Of a stretch of 64,000 bases of DNA, positions 14,101 to 25,740 are shown in pieces; position 1 is the first letter of the stretch; each line of letters starts with the position of its first letter. The notes beneath the pieces were generated by a model, which did no database searches, had not been told where the DNA came from, and was given only the letters and a program-made list of their open reading frames with translations. The stretch covers positions 310,001 through 374,000 of the forward strand of contig NOWV01000058.1 in the NCBI GenBank assembly GCA_003344405.1, in the 5' to 3' direction. Source of the stretch: Trichoplax sp. H2. Taxonomy: Eukaryota > Placozoa > Uniplacotomia > Trichoplacea. A program made the position numbers and the translations under genes.

Positions 14101-15880
14101 ATTTTAGACTTGAAGGGTTAAAGAGTTTCACCATTATAATATTTCCGTTTTGTAAGCAGGATCATTCACAGTCCAATCAAGAACTAATCACACACCTTGG
14201 AATATTTGGTTATCTAATGTTACCTGTAATGGATATGAAACTAAATTAACTGATTGCTGGTATGAAGCCTATGTCAATAATCCGGTCGTTGCAACTTGTC
14301 ATCGTCGTCAAATTGCTTCCGTTGTCTGTCAAAATAAATCAGCTGGTATTTTATAGCAAAACTTAACCATTATTTATATGATATATAGCTTGATTATTTC
14401 TTTATATGAAATGATTATACTCTTTTTGTTGTAGCATTTACGCTATAATAAATCAATAATTTTTTTTATCCATTTCAAGTTAATCAAAGTGCTACCAGTT
14501 GTTCATTTGATAATGGTCTATGTCGATGGAAGGTTAAATCAGATTCTGGTAACTTACATTGGATTTGGCATAACTCTGGGAGAGAACATTTTAAACCGCT
14601 ACCATCGACGCCAGGTTAATCAATCGTATCTATGAAATTTTAGACATTCATCTTGATATTATAGTAATTATTACACACAAAAATTCAGCTTCGGCATCTA
14701 ATTCGTTGGTACCTTTCTATTATTTCTAGATGAAAGCTATCTGTATGTTCTTAAACCTCCTAATGATGATAGGCAAAGTAAAGCAATCTTTGAAAGTCCT
14801 ATCCTACAGACCCAAGATATTTATACTGTCAATGTCAGTTTAAAAGTTTTGTCTATCATCGTAATACTTTTTGATCTGCTCTATCATGGTATAGATTAAT
14901 GATAGTAATGGATTTTACTGTTTTTACTTTCCAGCTGCAATTCGATCTAAGATTTGAGGGAATTCTAATTGATACACTAGCAATTGAACTAGTCGATGGT
15001 CGCTTAGGTCCACGGCAAGTTTATACCACATCGCCGGGTAATGTGCCTCAGCGAGCATGGATCTCAAAGACAGTTAAGCTAAATCCAGCATCATCTTCTT
15101 ACCAGGTTAATATAACATTATAACATATCAGAAATACATAGATTAGAAGCTATCCTTTTCCTACCATAACTATTGAAATATTAATCTTAATTCGCCCTAA
15201 ATATAAGCTTCGTCATATATTTAAATTAATCGTCATTATAAATTATTTTCTCTTTTAAAACTTGTAGATTCGCTTTATTGCTTATTCGAATGTGAAATTA
15301 AGATCACCATCTCTTAGTGTCATTGCCATTGATAACATTGTGATTACAGGTTAAAAGATACGAACAGAAACTAAACATCACTGTTGACAGCTTATCCTCA
15401 CATATAGATAATATAGCTATAAATTGGCTTAACTAATTATTAAAACTAATTTATAACTATTTTAGATGAATTTAGCCAATCAATTATCGCCGGTATTGGT
15501 GCTGGAACGGCTGGGGCTTTGTTAATAGTTACTCTAGCTCTAATCTTGTATGCGGTTTATCGGTCACACGTAAGAAGAAAACAATATGAAGAAGAAATTA
15601 AGATAGAAAATGAGATTAAAGAAATTGCCATAGGTACTCCCTTTGGTGGTGGTAAGTTCATACAACTTTTGCAATTAGGCTATAGCTTTAAATTGAAACT
15701 TGATGAACTATTAAACCATTTTATCTGTTCTATATATCATCCAGTCCTTATATCTTTAATTAATAAGACATTATACCTGATTGAGAATAAAAGACTCATT
15801 TTCCATATCGCTTTACTTTTATAGGTAGTAATCGAGAAAGATTCAATTCAAACGATTACATGGCTTCGACAAATGTCTAA
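5110..15880 (+). CDS. Type I membrane receptor: LRRCT-furin site-MAM-kringle-SRCR-SRCR-MAM-TM (17 exons)
   Basis: Exons read from splice sites: 5110-5399, 10377-10537, 10860-10928, 11144-11305, 11758-11864, 12049-12231, 12334-12415, 12526-12825, 12938-13111, 13558-14019, 14160-14345, 14480-14614, 14730-14833, 14935-15105, 15268-15349, 15466-15651, 15825-15880. They total 2910 nt, 969 residues, and all phases agree. Order by residue: signal peptide (hydrophobic VTTILVFLHLAI, likely cut near TESA); LRRCT-like domain about 97-150 (CNC, then three Cys); furin-type RRKR at 160-163; MAM about 176-350; kringle about 353-445 (six Cys, CRNPD, PWC, YCDIPRC); two six-Cys SRCR domains about 465-605 and 622-722 (both with CRQLG), joined by a Thr/Pro linker; MAM about 728-888; transmembrane helix about 897-920, then a basic stop-transfer; tail ending STNV. 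It is probably a cell-surface adhesion or recognition receptor; no ligand can be inferred. The start is the first ATG of an open frame and precedes the signal peptide. Missing LRR exons in intron 1 cannot be fully excluded, but the direct exon 1-2 join reads well as an LRRCT. Confidence 0.85.
6840..7620. repeat. Diverged tandem array in receptor intron 1 (3 copies)
   Basis: The phrase aggatgttgaaagatagattataacc at about 6863 recurs near 7084 and 7400 with substitutions, followed each time by catca-cttgac-ac and a shared downstream block (agttaattttaaa-tttcaa-ttggaaa). Copies are about 220 and 315 bp apart, so unit length has drifted by indels. The 61-codon minus frame at 7260-7445 lies inside and is not a gene. 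Confidence 0.7.
8925..10376. repeat. Diverged ~280-bp tandem array abutting exon 2 of the receptor
   Basis: A block resembling ttaattttctaa-cgatagattcaaatcagaatag recurs near 8965, 9230, 9515 and 9825, and in the final copy ends at 10376. A second block (attcg-ttccgatc-atattgactaatt) recurs near 9090, 9370 and 9650. The last copy forms the 3' end of intron 1, so its TTTAG is the acceptor of exon 2. Confidence 0.7.
10854..10928 (+). other. Exon 3 of the receptor gene, with furin-type cleavage motif and NAGNAG acceptor
   Basis: This short symmetric phase 1-1 exon encodes a charged linker containing RSRRKRS, a good match to the R-X-(K/R)-R furin consensus. It separates the LRRCT from the first MAM domain, so the mature receptor could be cut into an N-terminal fragment and a membrane-anchored part. 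The acceptor is a tandem AAG-CAG (10854-10859). Use of the first AG would add one alanine. Cleavage is inferred from the motif only. Confidence 0.6.
12526..12825 (+). other. Kringle domain encoded by one symmetric exon
   Basis: The 300-nt exon starts and ends in phase 1 and holds the whole kringle: CYTGNG at the start, CQDW, CRNPD, PWC, and YCDIPRC at the end, giving the six cysteines of the fold. A self-contained 1-1 exon is the classical signature of a domain moved by exon shuffling. Kringles are protein- or ligand-binding modules best known from extracellular proteases and receptors; here there is no protease domain. Confidence 0.9.
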
Positions 15881-15884
15881 TTTT

Positions 15885-15890
15885 AATAAA
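15885..15890 (+). terminator. Candidate poly(A) signal of the receptor gene
   Basis: A canonical AATAAA lies only five bases beyond the TAA stop codon. If used, the 3' untranslated region would be very short. AT-rich DNA produces this hexamer by chance, so the call rests mainly on position. Confidence 0.35.
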
Positions 15891-18800
15891 TGTTAGTATA
15901 ATACTCACTCTAATCAAGAAAAATTATATCCTGGAGGTTACAGCACTACATTCAACTAACTTACAACTATAACCGTAATTAATCCTTATATTACAAAATT
16001 TATTACACCTTGAATTACATTTCTACAATCTATTGACAAACCTCAGCTTCTTATGTAAATTTTTTCCTAGGTATTTTAAGCACTTATATCCGAGCAGAAT
16101 TAACTTGTGTCCAAAATAACGAAATATTCATGCCCATCTACCAATTATTACTGATGCAATACACTAATAAATCTATAAGGGCAATATTTAGTAAGGTACC
16201 GGTGATAGCTTATCCTATTATTGCTGCATTTATATCTACATTCACTACATTCAGTATTATGTCATATCCTGATTCCATATCATAAAAATGTGTTGCCTTG
16301 TACTAGTTCATTCATGCAAAGCCTCGTTAACATTCTACATAAAATAATTGAACCATTCAATATTCCGTACATAGATATATTTATATCGAAATTATCATCA
16401 ATTTAATTGATAGTTTAAATTATATTATATCTTAATAATTATCTAGAAAATGGTATCTGCTTCTATATAAATTCAATTTGAACTTTTTCTCACCATCTAG
16501 TCATTATATAAGCTTTCTTTATTTATACCGTTGTGCATAAGAAACGACGCTACACGTAATATCCTACGTTGAAATTTATTAATTCATCATAATCTTTTTA
16601 AGTTAATGGGATAGACAGCGGCATATATTTATTCTACATATCTTGACATTTAATTTCTTCAATCGAGGATATTATGATTTTGGACGTATAAACATTTTTG
16701 AAACGTTTAATTAATATGATGGTTGTATTAAATTTAAATTGAATTTGTCCTATTCTTTGTGCGTACTGCAATACTTAAAAAATTAAAATCACTCTATAAT
16801 CGCATATAATGATCTGCTCAATCGAGTCACTTCTTTTGTTATTGCACAAACTACCAAAGACAAGTAATTTCATTCTTATTACATTTTTTTGTTACGCAAG
16901 AATATATGTTATATATAATAGTGTATTATTAATAGCCTATAAATCTTCCTAAAGTATAGAGAATATCTTTTGGATGCACCTTGACTAGCTTAATTAGATC
17001 AATCTCATATTTAATAGTTCTGCAAAATGTAAAGGAGCTCAAACTAGCTATATAGATATCTACATGTATATGTTTTAGAGCTTGTTTAATCTAACATACT
17101 ACAGCAAAAGGATTTTAAGGCAGCTAATCTTCCATTAATCTAATAGTTAGCGCGAGAGATGAACAGAAAATTTTCCGAGTACTAAAATTAAATTCTCTAT
17201 GATATCCATAGAATTAATTCAATTTTTGTATGTCAATTCTAGTTTATTATCGTCGTAATATTAAAGATTGTCTTAACGATTGGAAACTTGATAATTATAA
17301 TTAGTGAAAGAGATCAAATTTTCATACTGACATATGATACCAGGGACATCCTACTATTATAGGCAAATATAGAAGCCATTTATAAGGATTCTTTGATGAA
17401 GTGAATAAATAGGTAAATACGTATAATCATGCTAAGAAATGGCTCAATTTCTGATTTTAGGGCCACAGTGAGGCGATTAGTTTAACCATCATTGTTCTTA
17501 ATAAAACTATATTCCGCCATTTTCCACTTGTTATCCATAACTTCTCTGCCTACATGATTTATTTCTTAATAACAAGCTATTTTGTCCACTTTAATTAGCT
17601 ACAGCTTTCCCTGTTATTTGATCGATAAGCAAGTACAAATTTATTCCAGTGCGTATTAACAAGGTACGCAGTAAGTCTCTAATTAGCCCAACATCTTTCT
17701 ATTGACTTGAAGTAGATAGCATAATCCATAAAGTCAATTTGACATTATCATGAACAGAAAATGTCGAATTATTTTAATTTTTAAGATTCCAATAACGTAA
17801 GACGATTATATGATCAAGGGCTATTATAATAAAATATGGCACACCTGTCAAATCAAAATGACAGCTTTACCGCCAATTTTCCAATAAAGACATCGAGCAC
17901 AGCATTTTCTGAGCAATTATGGTCTTGTTTTGCCCAATTCACTTCTTGATACAGTAGATAGGACAAATCATGTTTACCTGTACTATAGCCATGGAGAGTT
18001 AAATGCTATCATTAAAACTGTTAATAAGTGATTATTTTACGAATACAAAGCCGATTTAGCATAGATTATACCACCTACCACACGATTGAAATGGATGATC
18101 ATGATTGACATTAAACAGAAGATGTGTAGACATAATCCGCTCAATTTTACCGCCTATTTCCTTGTTTGTAAGTTGAGATACTACGTAGACTAAATCATTT
18201 CAAGATGAATTCAAGCTTGTTCTATCGCTTAACCTAATTAATTGTATCTTGTTTCCTTTTATGCAGTAAAACTCAATCGAAATACAATCATCCTTTTACC
18301 ACTCTTCTCATTACTTCAGCCTAATGATAACAAGATGTAGCTTAGTGATCACCATCCAAATTTGCCATCCGATGATCAAATCATCTTTTGAATATATATA
18401 TATTGTTAATTAAACAAAAGCCTTACTTATACTTGAATTTTAATCAACAATATGCAATCAATCAAGCAATTAGTTGGAAGGAAAATTTCCATCCATCAAT
18501 AAATTTACTTAGCCTGCTTATAGTAATAAACCCACGAATCAGTCGAAGCAAGCCAGAAATAAAACTGCCGATTAGCTCCTTGCTATTCTGTTACAGGCCC
18601 TTGATCGCTTTAACACCATCATGTTAGTTGCTTAAAGTAAGACTAATCGATTCTAAACTTATTGTTGTTAGCCTCTATACCGTCCAATTTATTATTATCT
18701 TGTCCAACTAGATATATCATTATCTTATCTAATGGCAGGATCCGCCCCTTTTTCACCCTATTGTTATAGATGATAGTATCGACTTTTTTCTATCTTTGTT

Positions 18801-19544
18801 GTTATACTTGATATACTTGTAAATTATTTAATATCCAAATAGTATCGAGCGGATTTTTCTTCATCGTTATTTCAATTCCTTCCAAGGTGATCAGATAAAC
18901 TGCATCGATCAGTGCTGAAAAAGGTAACGTTTATCCACGATTAATACAAGGTAAGATAGGATAAAAGCAATTTAAATCATTCATCAAGATGGATTACAAA
19001 CTTCTTGATGATCACTTTAATCGATGATAGGATAATGACGGCGGCAGTCGATTTTATCTACCATCGTTGCTATTTTTTCTTATATTCAGTTGAAAATAGA
19101 GACGGATATTGGTCTCCTAATTCTATTCTCTAAACATGATTTATTCACTTTTGAATCGATCAAGTCTAGTTGAAATTTAGAAGAGTTGAAATAGATCCAA
19201 TCGATGACGTCTTATTCCAGTTAACATTCATGTTGTCATGGAAGTAAATGACAATCGTCTTTTAACTTAACAGCTATCCCTTACTATGTTGATTTTTAAA
19301 TGTTCAACGACATTCATGTAGCGATATATTACTGTTAGAGTTTTCATTCATGCAATTAATAAAATACTTTCTTTCTAATTGGGAAAGGCACTTACTACCG
19401 GATTCAATATTTCCCATGAATCCTGTAGAAAAAACACTTTAGCTAGACTTGATTCGTCGAATATATTATACTCCTAAAGTCGTTGCTAACATATCCTCTT
19501 TCTCTAAAATATTACTATTTATTGGATGAGTGATGTTTTCAATT

Positions 19545-20165
19545 CGTTCACTACCCATGAAAGCAATATTGTGCTTGATCCATCTTCTTTACTATCTAAA
19601 ATAATATTGAGGTTGATATTCGTTGGGTGGAACCGCTTGATGTTACAAGGAATATAATAGATCAACATTCGATCGCTATGGCAGTATGAAAACGGATCCA
19701 AATCCAGCATCGCTAAGGCAATTAAATGTAGTCACATCATCTTCGTACAGCATAACTCATTCTTCAGGACTATACTATCTAAAAAAATGTTAGGGTTGAG
19801 ATTCATCTGAAGGAAACTCTTGGTATTACAAGAAAGGAATAAAATAGATCAACATTCGATCGCTATGACAGTATAAAAAGGATCGAAATCTAGAATCGCC
19901 AAGGTAATAAAACGATCCTCACATTTTCCATATATAACAAAATTCATTCTTCATGACCATACTATCTAAAATGATGTTGTTGTTTGATGTTGATGGGGTG
20001 GAAACTCTTGATATTACAAAAAAGGAATAAAATAGATCAATATGGGATTGTTATGCCAGTATGATAGTGTATCCAAATCCAACATTTCTAAGGCAATAAA
20101 ATGATTTTCACATCATCTTTACATTACACAATTCATTCTTCATGACTATAGCGGATATGTATCAT
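19545..20165. repeat. 187-188-bp tandem array, 3 copies
   Basis: The phrase atagatcaacattcgatcgctatg ends at 19680 and again at 19867, and a diverged version ends at 20055. Offsets are 187 and 188 bp. Flanking phrases (actatctaaaat-at-tt, ggtggaa-c-cttgat-ttacaa, tcacatcatctt) repeat in the same order. Confidence 0.85.
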
Positions 20166-20635
20166 TATCCTATTACCTAAAGTGTGATTAGTAAAATATC
20201 GCTAAGTTTATCGAAAAGCTCGATGATGAAATTTATGTCTATCAGTTGTTGCTATCACGACTTTAAGGAATAAATTGAATGTTCTGGAGATTGCTTCAAT
20301 AGCTACAGGCTATCCTTGATGGCTTATTGAGATTTTTAGTCATTCGAATAACTATACCCTATTTCAACTTTTATTATCATTTAGAATTAACGAACGACCT
20401 CAAATAGGATTTATAATGGTGTGATGACATCTTCAATTTTTAAGATTAAGTTTATTCCTTTGATTTAACTACCCTAATCCAATCTCTTGCTATTATACTT
20501 ACACTAGTGCACAGATATAGCAGCGGTTATTTTTAAGTTGATTACAAAATATCGCTACTAGCAAGAAAATTTCCTTTTCATTTACTCCCTTTAGTATTGA
20601 GTAAGAGAAACTTTTAAAACCTATCCACCATGGAA

Positions 20636-20649
20636 AGTACCATGGTACT
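20636..20649. repeat. 14-bp perfect palindrome
   Basis: AGTACCATGGTACT reads identically on both strands. A palindrome of this length is only mildly unexpected in a window of this size. No function is implied. Confidence 0.6.
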
Positions 20650-21599
20650 ATATCCAAAACTAGTCCTAGTATCAATTTTGAAATATCTTGGGGGCCTTGT
20701 TCCATCATAATACTAACCCACAATAATGAAGACTATCAAGGTTTACGAACCAGAGCTTTAACCATCCCAAAGCTGATCTTACCAGAGCAACCTACTGTAA
20801 TCTACTTAAGACAGCAAATGAAGTGTTTGCTGATAATTTATACGGTTTGTTAGTAAAACTGTTGTAATTTTTAATAATTTAGCCGAGCACGATTTAAATG
20901 GGAGGTTGCATTAAAGGACCGGAACCTGCTCTATTCTTTACGTAATTTATTACTCTCAGTAACTAGTAATTTTCAACTTGGCTAATAGACTTTGATAGTA
21001 ACATCAATTAAATAATGAAATAATTGATTTTTTAGCAGTAACTGTGCTAAACTATTGGAAAGAATGATTGATAAACTCTAAATAGGCAACAACTTTGCAT
21101 GCTGTCTTATTTTGCTTATGTGCAGTCGCGGGGAATAGAGTGAAGGGAAATTCTCTCATTTTCCAGAATAGCCAATGCCTTTTTAACTTTCTATTCTTCT
21201 CTATCCTTCATTAATTTTGAATGCCAGTCATAAGTTTAATCAACATTAAATATAAAACTTGTTCTCTATCAGCATTTCATTTCTATGTTCTTGTAATAAT
21301 ACAGTGAACAAGACTACGAAATAGATTGTCGCTGAGTTCCTATCCTTACACTTTTGACTTCATCATTATTGACAAGGTGTAAATCATACCAATATGAAAC
21401 ATCATGTTAAGCCATTGTTTCATGGCAAAATTTATGCCATCTTTCTGCTTTTCATTTTACCATCAATAAACGCTATTTCAGCGCAGATCGTTACCTTAGC
21501 AAGATGATCTAGTCATAAAATGCAAATAGTGATAATCAGGAAACATTTTAATTATTTTTTAACATTGTTAAGTTCAATATTCCATAGTTTATAGAAATA

Positions 21600-23420
21600 A
21601 TCATTTTTGCCATTTGGTCATTCCTTATTTGATATTCTCAGTAGCGATGAGAAATAGTCCATCGTGAATGAAAAGATCAAGTCAATTACTAAAGAGTTTA
21701 AAATTGAAGCGGTATCGTCCATACTGTATTAGATCTACAGTAATCATTTCGACTATTTGGGCACTTTTTCTTTGGATATTCTTGGTAACGAAGAGAAATA
21801 TTCCACACCGTTGCCAAAATTAAGAGACTCCAAAGTCAATTCCTAAAGAGTTTAAAATTGTAGTGAATTATCATGAAAGCTACCATGAATTGACAATAAT
21901 TATTTCTGCAATTTGGGTACTCATGTTAAGTATTCGGATGAATTTGGAATGGTTCTAACTTAAGAGAGTCAAATCAATTCCTAAAGAGTTTAAAATTGAA
22001 GTGATATCGTGAATGCTACCATAAATTGACAAATAATTAGTCCTGCATTTGGTACTCATCGTTGGATATTATTCCTATTGGCAATAAGAAAGGTTCCGAT
22101 GAATTTAGAATGATTTTAATTACAATTAGAGTTAGGACTTTTGGATATTCTCAGTAACGATGAGAAATATTCCATAGTAAATTTAGAGATGAGCGTTCAT
22201 TTCTAAAGCATTTAAATGGAAGTGATATCTTCCATGTTGTAAGGAATCAACAATCATCGTTATTTATTATATGCTATTTGGACACCCATTGTTGGACATT
22301 GTTGGATATTAATGGTAACGATGAGAAATATTCCACAGTAAATTGAAAGAGTCAAGTCAATCCCTATAAAGTTTAAAAATAAAATTGTATCGGTGATTGT
22401 ACAATGAATTTAGAATGATCATCTTTGTGATTTGGGTTAGTGCTTTTGGACATTTGCAGCATAGATGAGAGATATTCAATAGTTATTTAAGAGGATCAAG
22501 TTAATTTCTAAAGGGTTTGAAATAGAAATTGTGTCATTGATTGTATTCTAAATTGATAATAATTACGTTTGCAATTTGGGCACTTACTTTTGGATATTTT
22601 TAGTAAAGAAGAGAAGTAGCCCTTTAGTTAATTAAGATAGCCAAGTAAACTCTTCAGAGTGTAAGATCGATGGAATATCGTCTATACTACAATGGATGGC
22701 TAACAATTATGTTTTGTAATTTGAGTGCCGGCACTCATTCTAGATATTTTCAATAAAGATGAAAAATATTCCGTGGGCTATTGAAAGAGTTAACCAATTA
22801 CTAAAGAGTTCAAAATTGGAGTTGCGAAATTGATTGTACAATGAACTAGCAATAATTATTTTTATAATTTAGGTACTCGTATTTGAATAGTTTCACTAAA
22901 GATGATAAATAGCCTATAGCTAATTAAGAGGGCCAAGGAAACCCTTAAGAGTTTTATTTTGGGAATTTGAGTGAATATTTCTAGCTATTTTCAATAAAGA
23001 TGAGAAATATTCCATGGGCCATTGAGAGAATCGATCAATTGCTAAAGAGTTTAATATTGAAATTGTGACATTGATTGTATAATGAACAGTAGTTGCTTTT
23101 GCAATTTGAGTACTCAGTGTTTGGGATATTTACAGTAAAGATGAGAAATTATCCGCAGTTAATTAAGACAGTTAAGTAAACCCTTGATAGTATTATTTTT
23201 TCAATTTGAGCGCTCATTGATGGATATTTTTCAGTCAAGGTGAGAAATATTCTCCTAGGCAATTGAGAAAGTTGATCAATTGCTAAAGAGTTCAAAATTG
23301 AAATGGTATCAATTACTGCACACTGTACAGTGTGCAGTAATTATTTTTGCTGTTTGGATACTCATTTTTGGATATTTTCAGTAACGATGAGAAATAGCCC
23401 ATAGTTAATTATAATTTAAC
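21600..23420. repeat. About 13-copy diverged tandem array, ~145-bp unit
   Basis: A landmark resembling gatgagaaatattccatag occurs near 21648, 21793, 22082, 22160, 22320, 22463, 22607, 22758, 22902, 23000, 23140, 23240 and 23387. It is followed by ctaaagagtttaaaattgaa and then by aattatttttgcaatttgggtactca. Most spacings are about 145-150 bp; a few are near 80-100, showing deleted units. Confidence 0.85.
23311..23342. repeat. Perfect 32-bp palindrome inside the ~145-bp array
   Basis: The half-site aattactgcacactgt is followed immediately, with no spacer, by its exact reverse complement acagtgtgcagtaatt. Neighbouring repeat units lack it, so it arose within one copy. Confidence 0.95.
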
Positions 23421-24949
23421 TTGAATTTTAGCAATATTGCTAAGCTTCATCACTTAATTTTACAACTCTTTCGCAAGTTTTTGAAATCTTCAGTTTGTAA
23501 ATAATCATAAAAATTCAACACTTTCCTTAAATGTCAAAATATTTAAAGCCTTGTTTAATAAATTAAAGCCATGACTGCTCGATACTACAGTATTGGTCAT
23601 CATTTTGATCAAATAACTACTAATTTAGAGCGTTGAAACACTTTCAATCTTGTCTAATGGCAATTTATATCATTCAATTTTACAACCAAAGTTGTACTGT
23701 ATTCTTTCTAACCGTTATCACTTAGTCTTAGTAACTATCCATAATATCCAGCACCCTATTCGAATAATCTGTATGCTGAAAAAATCTCTTTCCAATGAAA
23801 GCCATAACCGGTCGATTCTATAATAGAATTTATATAATTATTTCCCCAGCATTTCTCAATTGATTTATAACAACTGTCGACGTTTTTGCAGCCTACTGGT
23901 TATTAAAAGAGTTAAAACATGATAAAATTGACTTCAATGGAGAGCCATTCGTAAATTTTATGACTCTAGCTTGCTAATCTTCTTCCTAGCCTTTGGCTAC
24001 GATTTCTTGGCAACGGAAAATAACCTTTAAACCCTGCTTGAAGAATTAGCAGCCCTTTGCCATATGGCATTCTAAAAAATCATTTATATATTTCTACTGG
24101 ATACCAATGGCTAAAATTTACCTCTATTGCGTGATTAGACATTCATCTTTCACAGTTGCATTCAATTCTATCAGATAGTTTTGATCCTTAATAATGAAAA
24201 CTATCCCTTAATTTTCTGCACTATTAACGCTAAAATGGTAATAATTACTTCAACAGCAGCTATAGAATAGCTTTCATCCTGTAGCTATTCAGGCTGTTAC
24301 TATTAAATGGAGGAACTATTCTTCAAGCTTGAGTGGCTTCCCGAAAATATTTACTTTTCTAATTGAATAATTGTATCAATAACTGATTTTATCGAAAATT
24401 GAGCTTTTACCGTATTAAATCTATGTAAGAAGGGTTAGGCGTGGAAATGAACATCAAGATAGCCATAGCAATGATAAAACGGAGAATTTCTTCATGCAAT
24501 ATCAAAATTATGTTACTATAGGTTTAATCAGCCAAATAAACGATATCTTTTCTAATATGTAAACTACTTAAAGAAATAGGGAGCCACTACAACCAATTTA
24601 CTGACTATTGGCATCCTAAAAGATCAATTTACTCAATTTTTTCAACTTAGTAGGCTTCCTTCAGTATATCTTTATTCCATTAACCAATCTATCTTGCAAT
24701 ATTTAGCAGTCGTTATAAGACTAATATAAAATAATTACTGAACTAATACCCTTATAATAGAGAAGTTCCTTTAATATTTTCTCTGTCTAAGTTACTTATT
24801 GATATACTGTATTGTGCGATTTGCCTTGAATCTCTAGTAAATGATCGTATTTAAGGTATTGCTTTTAATGAGTTAGCAAATTGAAGGATCTGTTTCTCTC
24901 CATTTTTCCTGTCCATTATTTTATGGTCCATATTACAGTACAGTTTAAA

Positions 24950-25740
24950 GTTCTTTACGATATTACATGAAATCTCGGACTTTAATGGAAATAGGAAACT
25001 GAAATTTTAATTGATATTTTAGCATCTTTTTCATGGTTGCCACTACTTTAGTCCATGCTAAAGTACCAGTATAGCATGAAATTCTTAATAGCAATATTAG
25101 CAAATTGAAATTGCATTTAGGTATTCTGCCCATGATTGCCCTTACTTTATATCATGTTGATGCACAACATGAAATTTTGAACGTCATTATTGCTGAAAAT
25201 GACTACAATTAATATAGCCCCTACTGGCATACAACACTGAATTCTTAACGACAGTACTACTGAAAATGATTGCCATTACTTTAATCCATGCTAAGCACAA
25301 TGTCGAGTTTCCAATGACAATATTACTAAAGGGCTGATTTTCATCTTTCATCAGTCTTCATTAACTTTTACATTGTACCTATATTAAAGCGAAAATAGTT
25401 GATTAATTGATTGATTGATATAGATAATATCCTGTCGTGATGCCCTAATCATAATTCACACTTAAACACAGTATGAAATTTTCAACGATAACGTAACTGA
25501 AAATGTTCAGACTTTACTCTTTCGTCAATTTTGATTAACTTTTACTCTATATAGTAAACTGGAATCGATTGATAATGTCCTGTCATGATATCTCTTCCAA
25601 CTTTAATCCGTATCACTGGAATAGAATATAGAATTTCAACTACAGTATTACTATAAAGACTTTGACTTTCCCCTTTAGCCAATTTTAATCGATTTCTAGA
25701 CTCTATATTAAAGCAAAACTAATTAATTAAAATTATTCCT
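24950..25740. repeat. Diverged tandem array
   Basis: Blocks resembling actttagtccatgctaa-cac-gcatgaaattcttaa and caatattactgaaaatga recur several times, followed by cttt-atcaattttgattaacttttac-ctatattaaagc. Spacing is irregular (roughly 100-200 bp), so unit length is uncertain. Confidence 0.6.

Noticed and set aside
18388-18627. 79-codon + strand open frame
   Set aside because: Low-complexity, Leu/Ile-rich translation without motif, no supported splice partners, and inside a gene-poor region.
20499-20723. 74-codon minus strand frame with hydrophobic and Trp-rich stretch
   Set aside because: No recognisable family and no exon context. The hydrophobic run follows from AT-rich sequence.
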